29,240 nt of DNA, from assembly GCA_009602725.1 (NCBI GenBank), contig WELB01000199.1:62443-91682 (forward strand), written 5' to 3'. Position numbers and translations under genes: made by a program. The notes below the pieces were generated by a model. That model had not been told where the DNA came from and searched no databases. It saw only the letters and a list, made by a program, of their open reading frames with translations. This document shows, one piece after another, positions 12,301 to 22,400 of the stretch; the first letter of the stretch is position 1; each line of letters opens with the position of its first letter. The DNA comes from Spirogloea muscicola. Its lineage: Eukaryota; Streptophyta; Zygnematophyceae; Spirogloeales; Spirogloeaceae.

Positions 12301-14955
12301 CCTATACTGTGGCCCTTTGCTGACTGAATGCAAAATGCACTACATATTGCTCACAAAGGATCAAGCAAGCCAGGCTAGCTGGAAACTCCTCTTGGGTCAT
12401 CCTGCTTCCACCCTACATTAACTTCATTGACTTCTAGCCACTCTGTGCCCTTTCACTTTGCAAACCTGATTCTGCACCCTCTGGTCGATTCAGTATCAAA
12501 AAAGTTGGACTCTGCAGTTGTTGATGTCTGCCTCTTGCAGCTGTATGTTACATGCTAAGTGATACAGTGCCCCCTTTTCAGTGCACTAAACTGTGACGTA
12601 TGTTATGTAGGTGATTGTGTCAGCTCAAAAGCCAGACTTCTTCTCTAAGAATCACCCACTGTATGAGATTGTGACTGAAGATGGTCTTATGCGGCCTTGC
12701 TTCACAGCAAGCTCAGGTTGTATTCTGACCCAAACAAAATTTTGTGTGTTTTTGTGTGCTGACTCGCTAGCCTTGCTTGCGAAGTCCAAGAAGTCCAGGA
12801 TCTTCTTTGTGCGCAGGTTTTCCTTTCACTTATTTACCAATCTGATGATTGCAGGGGGACTCTACTGTGGGGGGAGCGCACAAATGGTTGAGAAGGCACT
12901 GGGCTTTGCAGGGCAGGAGACCTTGTACGTTGGGGACCACATATATACAGATGTGAGCCAATCCAAAGTCCACTTGAGATGGCGTACAGCTCTCATCTTG
13001 CGTGAGCTTGAGAAGGAGGTTAGTCACCTTAGCGTCCGACCCTTAGGCAAATGATAAGCATGATGAGCATGTGCTGAGAACGAGCAGGCTGTGCTGTGCT
13101 AAGTCCTTCCAACAAGATCGGTCTTCAATGTTTGACGATAACTTATGACCTAAGAATACACTCTAAGCAGCTCATTGAAACTTGTCCTCCTCTGTTGGAC
13201 ATAGAAGTATATACTAGCAGCTTGTATCATTGAAAGTGCTTGAACTTGAAGGCATCAGGAGAATATATTAACGGGGTTGTTGCAGTAGGGTTACAACTAA
13301 ACAAACCATTTAGCATCAGGACTACATCTCCAAGGGTGATCATTCTGCAATGGATCAATAACGATTCACTTGGCACCCAGTTCCAAGCTGAAGCTAGAAA
13401 TACTGAATACTGATTGTCAAACTTTCGACATTGCGGGCAGGTTGATGCCTTGGAGAAAGGTAGGGAGCACAGGGAGAAACTCATTGAGCTGATGGCACGG
13501 AAGGACACACTTGGGGACGTCTTCAATCAACTTCGTCTGGCACTGCAGCGGCGAAGTACTAATAAGGAAGCGCAGGTTCTTGACGAGCGCAGCCCAAGTC
13601 CTGCTGTTGCGTACTCTTAGTTGCACTAAAAGCAGTTTATTAGGACGTGATTTTCGAAAGCTCCAGTACAGGTCTGCAATGCAGTGATGCATATACTTTT
13701 GCATTGCATGACTTGACTCGGTATTTAGCATGTTGTACCTGCTCTTTACAGGCTCAGCGGTTATGCCTGTTTTGGTCATTTTTTGATTGTCCTGAGCTCA
13801 CCTTAGTAACAGTTCTGCGTCATGGTCCTCATTCTACATCCGCAATCCGAGTCCACAGACCAAGGAGGCATCCAGGATGAGCGATGTGGAGCTTACAGAG
13901 AACATGCAGCGGCTGTTGGTGCTCATGGAGCGCCTGGACCATGTGATTGCCCCCATGCTGGAGCATGATGGTCACTACTTCAGTTCCAGGTCTGGATGAC
14001 CATGTGGCTGCTGTTGTGTGTGATTCTATGCATCAGTAAAGTGGACCCCTTAAGAGGACCACATCATGTGATCTGATCAGTGCACCATTACTGCAAGCAC
14101 AATAAGCTGTAGATTATCAGCTGGTAACTGATCAAATCATTGTGAATCTTCTTTCTTCTGATGAATCAGGTGGGGTTACCTTTCCCGTTCAGGCCTTTGG
14201 GACAAGAGTCACCTTACTAGGCAAACAGAAAAGTGAGTACAAACCCTCTCCACGATTGAACACTGATAAGTGTGCCAAATCCAGCTCTGGAAATCTATCT
14301 GCTTGGAGCAACTTCTGCTGCAGTGTGGGACTGCTTTCTCATAGGGGGGTTCGCGCAGAGAACCCCCCTATGAAACAAAGAGTAATTGCAGAAGTTGTAA
14401 GCTATTGCAGTCTCACCCTTGAGAGAAGTCTCACATGATTGTCTTCTGCTTCATGTGCTAAGATATGCGGATATCTACACATCACGAGTGTCCAATTTCC
14501 TTCGCTATACGCCCTTTATGTACTTCCGTGCTCATAGTCAAGTAAGATCCGTATGTAGTCTTTCACAAACAGAAATGTCTCAGCAGCTTGTTGTAGCCAT
14601 GAGTACCAGATCTGGGTTGATAAACTACAGAGCCATTGTCTGCAGTGTGACGTGTCAAATGCCTTAACAACCTTAGCAAGATATACTCAAACACCTTCGT
14701 AGCCCACTCCAATTTGATTATGCTTTAGTTGGTGAAGTGTTGCTTTTGCTCTTCCATGTGCCAATTTATTGTGAATCCTTAGGAGGGCGAGGTTGTGGGT
14801 ATGGTTGCTGGTGAATTGCTCATGAGCTGCTGGCACGTGTGCAGTCGCTGGCGCATGACCGCAACACCACATGGGCTGACTGCAAGCTGGAGAATCATCC
14901 AGAAGAGAAGGATGCTCTGCTGCAATCAGTTGCCAACCACTTGCCGAACCATTGA
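9376..14955 (+). CDS. HAD-IG family 5'-nucleotidase (cytosolic purine 5'-nucleotidase/NT5DC-like)
   Basis: Predicted Mg-dependent HAD-superfamily nucleotidase hydrolysing nucleoside monophosphates; exact substrate unknown. Sixteen exons join in frame to 696 codons plus TGA: 9376-9832, 9985-10085, 10399-10518, 10717-10806, 10976-11091, 11325-11496, 11600-11647, 11985-12062, 12173-12292, 12611-12716, 12855-13018, 13441-13575, 13859-13989, 14170-14232, 14463-14541, 14845-14955. HAD motif I is IGYDMDYTLIHY (D215 nucleophile, D217), motif II LLLITNSDYHY (about T403), motif III SAQKPDFF (K441), motif IV YVGDHIYTDVSQSK (D497, D502). IRGLIVDKENGNLVKADRFG and DIYTSRVSNFLRYTPFMYF are typical of plant homologues. 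The N-terminal 150 residues are Ser/Arg-rich and low in acidic residues at first, possibly a transit peptide. The ATG has a good context (ACAATGG). The exon 2 end (10085 or 10088) is the least certain junction. Confidence 0.93.
14309..14397. repeat. Nested inverted repeat (hairpin) inside an intron of the 5'-nucleotidase gene
   Basis: A perfect 13-bp pair, CATAGGGGGGTTC (14340-14352) and GAACCCCCCTATG (14360-14372), is separated by a 7-nt loop. Outside it is a second perfect 10-bp pair, CAACTTCTGC (14309-14318) and GCAGAAGTTG (14388-14397). It lies wholly within the intron 14233-14462. It could be a tiny MITE relic or a structural intron element. The chance of two nested perfect pairs appears low. 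Confidence 0.8.
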
Positions 14956-15360
14956 CGACTGTGAAGTCTCCGTGATTGGTCAGGCATCAGCACGGACTTG
15001 TAGTGGTGACCAACACAGTCACTTTTACGTGGCATGCCCTTTTGTAGGAGTGCATGTAGTCTTTCCTTTTCTCCTTGTTGCCAGCATACTTGTGACCAGC
15101 TAGGTATCAGTGGGTGTGACTGCACTGCTCGGAGCTTACGTGGTCAATCGTGGGGTTGTGTTATCATTAACCTTGATAGGAGATGCCCAAAATGGCATCT
15201 CAGCCAAGCACATGGGTATGCTCCTTGTCAACGATAAGAAGCGATACGTGTATGGCTGTACAATTGAAGCAATCAAAGCGCCCCAGACTCTCCCCCCACC
15301 GCAAACCAACAATGGCACTGAGTTAACCAGCTGGATCAGATGCTGAGCAAGGGAGGCAAC
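14956..15360. other. 3' flank of the 5'-nucleotidase gene; no gene seen
   Basis: Begins just after the TGA. A 78-codon open frame at 15110-15346 shows no family resemblance and no supporting splice structure. No clear poly(A) signal was recognised. Confidence 0.4.
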
Positions 15361-16650
15361 TTATTACCATAGCCGCCATAGATTCCATTGTGCGAGGTAA
15401 GTAAGAGGTCTCCGGGGGGGGTGCTCTCCTGTTTGTCCTCCGTTTTTCTTTCTTAAATTGTTGCCCAGCCAGGCAGTGTCTGCGTAAAACCCTCCCACAT
15501 CTTCCTTCTCTCCCTCCAATTTGTAAGAAAGCATTGATGTGGACAACGTCACGAAGGGAAGGGGTGCAGCGCGCATTAATTGAGAGGAAGCCAAAGAAAA
15601 TGAGAGGGAGGCCAAAGCAAGCCAGTACATTTTGTAAAGATCAGCGAGGAAACGGGGTAAGGTAAGGGTAAGGTAACAAAACGAAATACACAATCGAAGG
15701 GGGACTCTATTGCCCACGAGTGAACACGAGGAGGCGAAGCTCGCTGCTCCGGGGTGACAACCACGGCCAGGCAACGCATGTCTAACTTGCCAGGTCTTCA
15801 GTGAGGGGGGAATGATGCCCGACAGCTTCATTGCCAAGTGGTGCCCAACCTCGTGAAGAATGCCAGATATAGCATCTCCACTTAGCTGGTGGAAGGCAAT
15901 GCCCTCACTACCCACCACGAGGTCAGCACAGCCCTCAGCAAGTGAAGGAACTGAGTGGAGGAGGTCGCGGCATTGGCGGTGAGCTGACAAATCTGGAGGT
16001 AAGCTTGAATGGCAGGGCCCCTTTACACTGTGACCGGAAGAGGCTAATAGAAGAGGCTAATACCTCAGGGTCAGCCTGTTCTCGCCGCGTGTCTTAGCGC
16101 TCTCTGGCCCCTTCGGACCTTGACTCTTCCATCGAGTGTCCTTTCACAGCCCTCGCCCCCTTTGGTTGAGCTGCTTCTTGTTCGTCAGAGTGAAGCTTTG
16201 GAGATGCTGGAAGCACTGAAGGCCCAAAACCCCAGGGATGCTGCTCGGGTGAGGGGAGCCAGTGGGTATCAGACAAAGCCACCTTGCTGATAGAGTTGAA
16301 GAAGCAGAAGATGAAGCTCTTGCAAAAGCGAAAGTGGACAAGGTCTGGAAGGTTCAGAAGGTGCAAAACACATGAACTCTCAAAGTAGTAGTCAAGGGGC
16401 GCGGAAACACGCTGAAGCAGGGCGGCTGGCGAAGTAAACGAAGCTCATTCTGAAGGTGAAAGGAGCCGGAGCAGCGTAGACCTTGCCAATCCTTCTTGGG
16501 CTGACCTCCCAAGGCCATTGCCTTCCTCTGGAAGAGCTGCTCCTTACAGAGGGAGTCGGGTGGTGCACCAGGCCTGCGAGAGCCTGTCGGAGGCGGCGTA
16601 TCACAGCGGTGCAGAGATGGCGTCGAGTGCGGAGGTGACGGTTGTCAAGG
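15361..16650. other. Gene-poor stretch with a repeat-family fragment and one long minus-strand open frame
   Basis: At 15609-15636 the sequence GAGGCCAAAGCAAGCCAGTA matches the repeat family (compare 7731-7757), so part of 15.6-15.8 kb is a diverged copy. A minus-strand open frame of 208 codons (15364-15990) contains the protein-like stretch HEVGHHLAMKLSGIIPP, which I do not recognise. Plus-strand snippets at 16.17-16.37 kb look coiled-coil-like (LIELKKQKMKLLQKRK) but do not join into a gene. These may be gene debris; nothing is supported. Confidence 0.35.
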
Positions 16651-16910
16651 AAGAAAATTGCGCCCCCTGATATGGTAAGAGCGGCTGTTAAGGCCAGCCA
16701 GGTGCATACAGACGCTGTCGAGGAGCAGGGACAACGTTACACGGGTGGGGGAAGGGGGTGCGGGGCCGAATGGATGCGGCTGCTGATACTGAAAGAGTGG
16801 CTGTAATAGCCACAGCCAGGTGCATACAAAGGGTGTTCATGATTGTATTAGCTGAGCCACAGGCTACGCAGACAGGGCGGTCTCAGTACCCCCGTGTCAG
16901 CAGCAGCAAG
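16651..16910 (+). repeat. Two short diverged direct repeats beside the foldback
   Basis: GCGGCTGTTAAGGCCAGCCA (about 16681) and GTGGCTGTAATAGCCACAGC (about 16797) are each followed by CAGGTGCATACA. Each unit has internal hairpin potential (GGCTGT/ACAGCC-like). They are about 117 bp apart and may form the outer flank of the foldback element. No gene is seen here. Confidence 0.55.
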
Positions 16911-16914
16911 TCAG

Positions 16915-17790
16915 ATGAGCTGAGGGGAGGAAGAGCAACCCCGCTGCGCAAGCCGGAGGCTACCGCAAGGGCGCGACCGGCTCGCGGTGCAAAGCAAGCG
17001 CTTGGACTCGCTGCAAGGACACAGACAGGCGCATGCGGTAGCATGACACAAGACCCGAAGCCACCGAGCCTCCAGGAAGTGCTGCACACTGTTCGCGGCG
17101 CCGCTGGTCAGCTTGAGAGGCCAGCATCGAGAGTAACGAGGACCACCGATCCCCGCGACACCCGTGGATGTCCATGGCCAGTGTGTACGGGGTTAAAGGT
17201 ATCGCCAGCTGGGTGGTACTTGTACCTAGGTAACTTCTTCTGTTCGGCACCTTCTCAGCATAGCCGGTCTCAGAAGCTATGGGACGCTTCTTCGGTGGGG
17301 ATGACGTCCATGAGAAGCCGCTTGCCACTCCTCGAAAGAGGCGCGTCGATCTGGTGGGCGTCCCAGTGGGAGGTGGCAAGCGGCTCCTCATGGGCGTCGT
17401 CCTCACCGACAGCTTCCAGAAGAAGGGCCCCATCACTTCTGAGACCGGCTATGCTGTGAAGGTGACCGAACAGAAGAAGTTACAAGAGTACCCGGCCGGC
17501 GATACCTTTGTGCCCTGGCCATGGACATCCACAGGTGTCACGGGGGTCGGTGGTCCTCGTCACGATCACTGCTGGCCTCTCGAGCTGACCAGCGGCGCCG
17601 CGGACAGGGTGCAGCACTTCCTGGAGGCTCGGCGGCTTCGGTTCTTGCGTCCTGCTACCGCATGCGTCTGTCTATGTCCTTGCGGCGGTCCCCAAGCGCT
17701 TTGCTTTGCACACGCCGAGCCGGTCGCGCCGGTTGCAGCAGCCTCTGGCTTGCGCAGCGAAGCTGCTCTTCCCGAACACCCGATATCTAT
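16915..17790. mobile_element. Roughly 0.88-kb foldback (long inverted repeat) element
   Basis: The left half (about 16915-17325) is the diverged reverse complement of the right half (about 17385-17790), by eye roughly 80-90% matched, with the axis near 17355. Inner landmarks are GAGAAGCCGCTTGCCAC at about 17311 and its partner GTGGCAAGCGGCTCCTC at about 17371. Middle landmarks are CATAGCCGGTCTCAGAAG on the left and CTTCTGAGACCGGCTATG on the right. The outer ends carry the same repeat-family module as 8.4-8.6 kb. Open frames on both strands (for example 17279-17833 plus and 16960-17436 minus) encode similar peptides because of the palindrome, so they are not evidence for a protein. No target-site duplication could be fixed. 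Confidence 0.8.
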
Positions 17791-17819
17791 AACTACCTCG
17801 TCCACTTCTTTTGTAGCAG

Positions 17820-17913
17820 CTACACGCTTGTAGGCCCCTCCGAACCTTTGTCAATTCTTTTTGGGCTGGCTTTTCGCAGCCCTTGCTTTCCTATGGGCGC
17901 GCACATTCTTCTA
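17820..17913 (+). repeat. Repeat-family hairpin unit between the foldback and the TIR element
   Basis: Contains AGGCCCCTCCGAACCTTTGT, the CATTCTTTTTGGGCTGGC-type core (here AATTCTTTTTGGGCTGGC), GCAGCCCTTGC, and CTATGGGCGCGCAC. Its closest relatives are at 7137-7215 (minus) and 18807-18860. Confidence 0.65.
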
Positions 17914-18067
17914 CTGTCAAATCTTGTTATAGGCACGTCGGCCGGTTTGGCGAAAACATGTGACTATGTCGAGGGTGTGCGTGTTCGTTGTAGAGGCACT
18001 ATTGCCCCCAAATGTGCTTCTACCGTGACAATCAGCAATATATCAAGTTATATTGGAAATGGCTTTT

Positions 18068-18180
18068 TGGGTTTAGGTTTAGGGTTAGGGTGTAAAAACT
18101 AGACCCTAACCCTAGACCTAAACCCTAAACCCCACACCCTAAACCCTAAACCTTCTATCTAAACCTCAACCCTAATCCTC
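18068..18180. repeat. Interstitial telomere-like repeats in head-to-head orientation
   Basis: About 20 bp of TTTAGGG-type repeats (GGGTTTAGGTTTAGGGTTAG, from 18069) meets CCCTAAA-type repeats (18103-18180) across a 14-nt spacer. The right block has several units plus degenerate ones. TTTAGGG is the plant and common green-algal telomere unit. Facing arrays are what an end-to-end fusion, or repair-inserted telomeric DNA, would leave. Here they sit inside a putative transposon. Confidence 0.9.
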
Positions 18181-18204
18181 TGTTCCATGGCCCACGCTCT
18201 GCAT

Positions 18205-18426
18205 CTGCGAGCTGGCCGTGCTCTCTCTGCGGGCTCTGGCTTTCGTCAGGGTGATAGCTTCCCGGCCCCTAGTCTGTCGGATCTGAGGCTCCTCACTCGT
18301 ACTTATTGAGTGATCCATCCTCCCCCTGTTTTACCATTGCATCCTCAGGCCCCTTTGCAGCTGCTCACCGCTCTTAGGCCCCTCTGAACCTTTGTGAATT
18401 CTTTTTGGGCTGGCTTTTCGCAGCCC
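18205..18426 (+). repeat. Direct repeat copy 1 (repeat-family unit)
   Basis: A 222-bp unit from CTGCGAGCTGGCCGTGCTCT to GGGCTGGCTTTTCGCAGCCC. It is more than 90% identical by eye to 18617-18839. Its reverse complement, more diverged, is found around 7440-7600. Confidence 0.85.
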
Positions 18427-18616
18427 AGTAGAGGAGTCCTTCCTCGGCTTCTCATTCTTCGGCTTTGGACATTGTCCATTCTTTTAGGGCTGGCTTTGCC
18501 AGCCCCTCTTTCTTTATGGGCGAGCCTTCTTCTTGCCCCCATTGGGAGTGCCACTTCTTTCTTTCTTTCTGTAGAGAACATGAGAGATATGTTGATTTGT
18601 TTTCCTATAGGCACTT
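18427..18616 (+). repeat. Repeat-family spacer matching the 8.6-8.75 kb arm
   Basis: AGTAGAGGAGTCCTTCCTCG through GGGCGAGCCTTCTTC (18427 to about 18533) is nearly identical to 8648-8755. It is followed by a short TTTC microsatellite (TTCTTTCTTTCTTTC) and unique sequence. Confidence 0.8.
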
Positions 18617-18839
18617 CTGCGAGCTGGCCGTGTTCTCGCTGCGGGCTCTGGCTTTTGTCAGGGTGATCGCTTCCCGGCAGCTAGTCTGTCGGATCTGAGG
18701 CTCCTCACTCGTACTTATTGAGTGATCCATCCTCCCCCCGTTTTACCATTGCATCCTCAAGGCCCCTTTGTAGCTGCTAACCGCTCTTAGGCCCCTCTGA
18801 ACCTTTGTGCATTCTTTTTGGGCTGGCTTTTCGCAGCCC
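18617..18839 (+). repeat. Direct repeat copy 2 (repeat-family unit)
   Basis: A 223-bp partner of 18205-18426, including GTCTGTCGGATCTGAGGCTC and GAGTGATCCATCCTCCCCCC. The unit continues for a few more bases into GCCCCCATTGGGAGTGCCAC, which is also present at 7133-7155 (minus). Confidence 0.85.
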
Positions 18840-19144
18840 TTGCCCCCATTGGGAGTGCCACTTCTTCTTCTAGTGGGGAAGTCTGCCCCGAAAAACTGTG
18901 CCTGTACATACAGGCACGTTCCTATATCGAGTCACATTTGCCTGGGGAAAAAAGTGCTTCCCGCAAAATGGTGCCACTATCGAGGTTTTGCCCTAATGTG
19001 CCTATATCGAGAGGTGCCTATAACAAGGTTTGACTGTATATGGGGGAGCGCCCACCAGTGGGGCAGAGGGCCTGTCTGCCTGCCGGGGCTCGCTCGTCTT
19101 CCTCGATTGGGAAGCAGGTGGTTCCGGCCGTCAGGTTAGCGAAC

Positions 19145-19330
19145 GGGACACAAACCCCCCCCCCGATGCTGCCGCGCCTGGTCGCGCTGCGGCCGCCCGC
19201 AGCATACGCCGCCGCCGCGGCCGTCGCAAGGCCCGCCTTCTGCCGCTGCTGCGGCGGCGGCGGCGGCACTGCCACCCGCCGCGCCGCCCTGCTGGGAGGT
19301 GCGCCCGCAGCCGCAGCGACCTGACGGTCC
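19145..19330. promoter_or_regulatory. GC-rich triplet island upstream of the oligopeptidase B gene
   Basis: Dense GCC/GGC triplets 0.15-0.34 kb upstream of the ATG at 19480. Promoter or 5'-UTR role is inferred from position. Overlapping long open frames on both strands reflect base composition. Confidence 0.45.
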
Positions 19331-19479
19331 AGAGCTGGCGGCGCGATCGCATCGCAGGGCCTCGGTAGTCCCCGAGTGCTGACTTAGTGGGAGCCACGAC
19401 GCACCGTGTTCGCTTGGCTCGTGTCTGGAGACATAACGTGGCGTGGCGCTGTCGGGCCGTTCGTTCTGTGCCTGCAGCC

Positions 19480-22400
19480 ATGGCGTCCGCAATGGCCTCC
19501 TCTCAAGGGGCCGGCAGCGTCGCCGCCGCAGGTAGGGGTTGCTCTGACATTCACTTCGTCATCGCGAAGGTGTCCTAGCGATGGCGTTCATTGACGCTTT
19601 CTCGAGCGACGTGTGTTCAATTTGGTAGCTCAACTGAGACCTTATGTCGTAATTCTCCCATCAAGAGTTCAATCCATGGCTCAGTCACTGACCTCAAGGT
19701 CACTGCCCTGCGTCTCCTTTTGCTTGGCGCCTGCAGAGGTCCCAGCAGGGTCGAACAAGTACTCCAGCAGCGCAGCTGCAGCCGGGGCAGTGACCTTGCC
19801 GCAGCCACCAGTGTAAGCAGAACTGCAAGTCGCATACACTTCAGTGCTTCTTCCTGAGTCAAGCGTGTTGCTTGTCTGCAGTACCATCTAATCGAGCAGT
19901 CGACTGAATGTAGCTAAGTTCAGACTTCATGTGCTTCCGCTGTGACTTTTACTTGAAGTCTGTTTTCGTACTCACTGTCGCTTCTTTTGAATGTCAGCTA
20001 CTGAAAGCTGAATCTGCTGTCTGCAAGTTCTGACTTGCATTGCCTGCTCAATTGGCAGAACCAAGGAGGTAGAGTACAAGTTCTCCGAGCTCTTTGGGGA
20101 GGTCAGAGACGATCCCTACTACTGGCTTCGGGATGACGACAGGAATAACCCCGAGGTGCTCGAGCACCTCAAGGCTGAGAATGCATATGTGGAAGCCGTG
20201 ATGGGAGACACCAAAGCATTCCAGGAGGACCTTTACCTGGAGATGAGGGGCAAGATCAAGGAGGACGACTCATCTGTCCCAATCAGGTGCCACCTCTAGG
20301 CGCAAGAGCTGCCACTCAGCTTCGAAACAACCTGGACAAGACATCCTCTTGCCACTGTTCCTTGCTTGGCAGCTTTGATGTCAGATAGCCTCTTGGAAAA
20401 GTAATTCACCTGCAGCTGCTGTTAGCACTTGGATGCGGTCCTTCTGAACTAATTCCATCTGCATTGGGCGCTGTTTTGAAGGAAGGGTCCATATTATTAT
20501 TACACCAGAACCGTGGAAGGCGAGCAATACCGAGTGCATTGCCGCCGGAGCATTGCTGATGGAGAAGGCGAGGGGGCAGTTGATGATGTGATGGATACCA
20601 GCGAGAATGCACCCCCAGAGGAGGTGCTTCTAGACGAGAACAAGAAGGCGTCCAGCTTTGACTTTTATAAGGTTGCTGGTTTCAAGGTGAGAGAAGCCGA
20701 CTAGCTTGTACAAATCAGGGTAACAGAAAGGCCAGAAATTGATGACTACCAAAGCTGCTTATGGATCACAACTTTGGGTGGTGGATCTGCAACCTGAGCC
20801 CATAGCGTATAGAAACACGAATGAACTTCACAATGTTGAGCTTGGCTTGCGATACTCGCCATACTTGTCCATTTTGCCAAGCCCCTGCTCATGCTTGGCC
20901 TACAGGTTAGCCCAGACCACGAGTTTGTGGCGTATGCAGAGGATACGGAGGGTGGAGAGAAGCACACATTGGGGATCTGGGATCTGGCCACGACTGCACA
21001 GCTTGGGCCTGGAATACCAGCCACCAGTGGCGATGTAGCGTGGGCTAATGACAATGAAACTGTGTTTTACATCACCAAGGACAAGCTTGATCGCCCATAC
21101 AAGGTGACATTACTGACCCTGCTAATTTCAGTGCCTTCCACTACTCCTATGTGAAGTATCCTGATTAATCCTGGGGTTTCAGCCTCAGCTTGCTGTAGTC
21201 AGCAACCCAGATAAGCAATGTTTGCAGGGCAAGTCTGTTGGGTTGGCAAATCGGTGTTCTGATCCGGTCACCCTGCTCAGGTCTGGAGGCACACAGTTGG
21301 CGCAGACCCTTCCTCGGACACGTGCGTCTTCCACGAGGAGGATGAGTCGTTCTACCTCTCCTTGTCGCGCTCAGAGTCGGGGGACTACCTCTTCCTGTCA
21401 GCAGGCAGTGCAGTGACTTCTCATGAGTTCAGCATCCCCACCACCTCTCCCCAAGTGGAATGGACAGCCATCACACCCAGAGTGCAGGACGTGGAGGCCT
21501 CCGTCACGCACAGAGGGGACCACTTCTTCATCATCAGGCGCACCGAGGAGAATTACAATTCCGAGCTTTTGGTCTGCCCTGTTAGCAATTTCGGCGAGCT
21601 GATTGTGCTACTTCCACACAGGCCCAGGTCAGTAATGACTTTGCACTTTCCTGCCTTGGTTGGCCATTATCTCTGTTTGTTTAAGATATCTAATTGGCCG
21701 ATTTTAATCTGAAAATCCTGACATCTAGTCAGAGGAATAAGGGCAACTTCTGCTAACATCTCTCAATAACCTATGTACCTTCTTGTGTACAGCGTCAAGT
21801 TGGAAGGCATCCAGGCTTTCCGCGATCACCTGGTACTATTCGTAAGGGAGAATGGGCTACAGGGCATCACAGTCTATGAACTGCCTCCTGTGGGCCAGCC
21901 TATAACAAATTTGCCTCCTGGGAAGAACATTACCTTTAACGAGGAAGCTTACTCTGTCTCAGAGGAGTACGGTCAGTACAAGTCCGCAATACTGCGCTTT
22001 GGCTTCACGTCTCTCAAGACCCCTTATTCCGTTTTTGACTACGACATGAGGACTGGGCAGAGGGCATTGAAGAAAGTTCAGCCGGTAAATTTCCCGATAG
22101 TCATGTGTTGTGCTTTGGCCTTAATATGTCGCATATGCAGCCTTGATTTGTCTGCTTTGTCTAATTTGTTTGTGTATGAAGATTGTAGGAGCTCCTTGAC
22201 AAAGAGCAATCATGACAAGCTCCACCACCTTGGCCAGGTCCTAGGAGGCTTTGATAAGGACAATTATGCCACTGTCCGCCGATGGGCTACTGCTGAAGAC
22301 AACACGAAAGTGCCAATCTCCATTGTGTATCGGAAAGACAAGGCCAATCTTGATGGCACTGACCCACTTCTGCTAAATGGCTATGGAGCCTACGAGGTAT

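Larger units (their letters stand above)
17914..19036. mobile_element. Candidate non-autonomous DNA transposon with 23-bp TIRs and TA flanks (pogo/Tigger-like ends)
   Basis: The left end CTGTCAAATCTTGTTATAGG (to 17936) and the reverse complement of the right end CAGTCAAACCTTGTTATAGG (19036 back to 19014) match at 21 of 23 positions. Both ends are bordered by TA (17912-17913 and 19037-19038). The CAGTCAAACC-TTGTTATA style of end plus TA duplication is typical of the pogo/Tigger branch of Tc1/mariner elements. Subterminal GTGCCTATATCGAG-like motifs recur near the right end, which also holds a perfect 9-bp hairpin at 18898-18917. No transposase frame is present. The interior is telomere-like repeat and repeat-family units. 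Assignment to superfamily is inference. Confidence 0.7.

Noticed and set aside
14783-14842. Apparent frameshift near the nucleotidase C-terminus
   Set aside because: Resolved by placing the last acceptor at 14842-14844; the exon then starts at 14845 and reads SLAHD directly after RAHSQ, as in plant homologues.
16160-16380. Coiled-coil-like plus-strand snippets as a possible gene
   Set aside because: The putative intron between them would be only about 45 nt and the phases do not match; no start or stop context supports a gene.
17279-17833. 184-codon plus-strand open frame inside the foldback
   Set aside because: The opposite strand encodes a similar peptide because of the palindrome. No known domain and no independent sign of coding.
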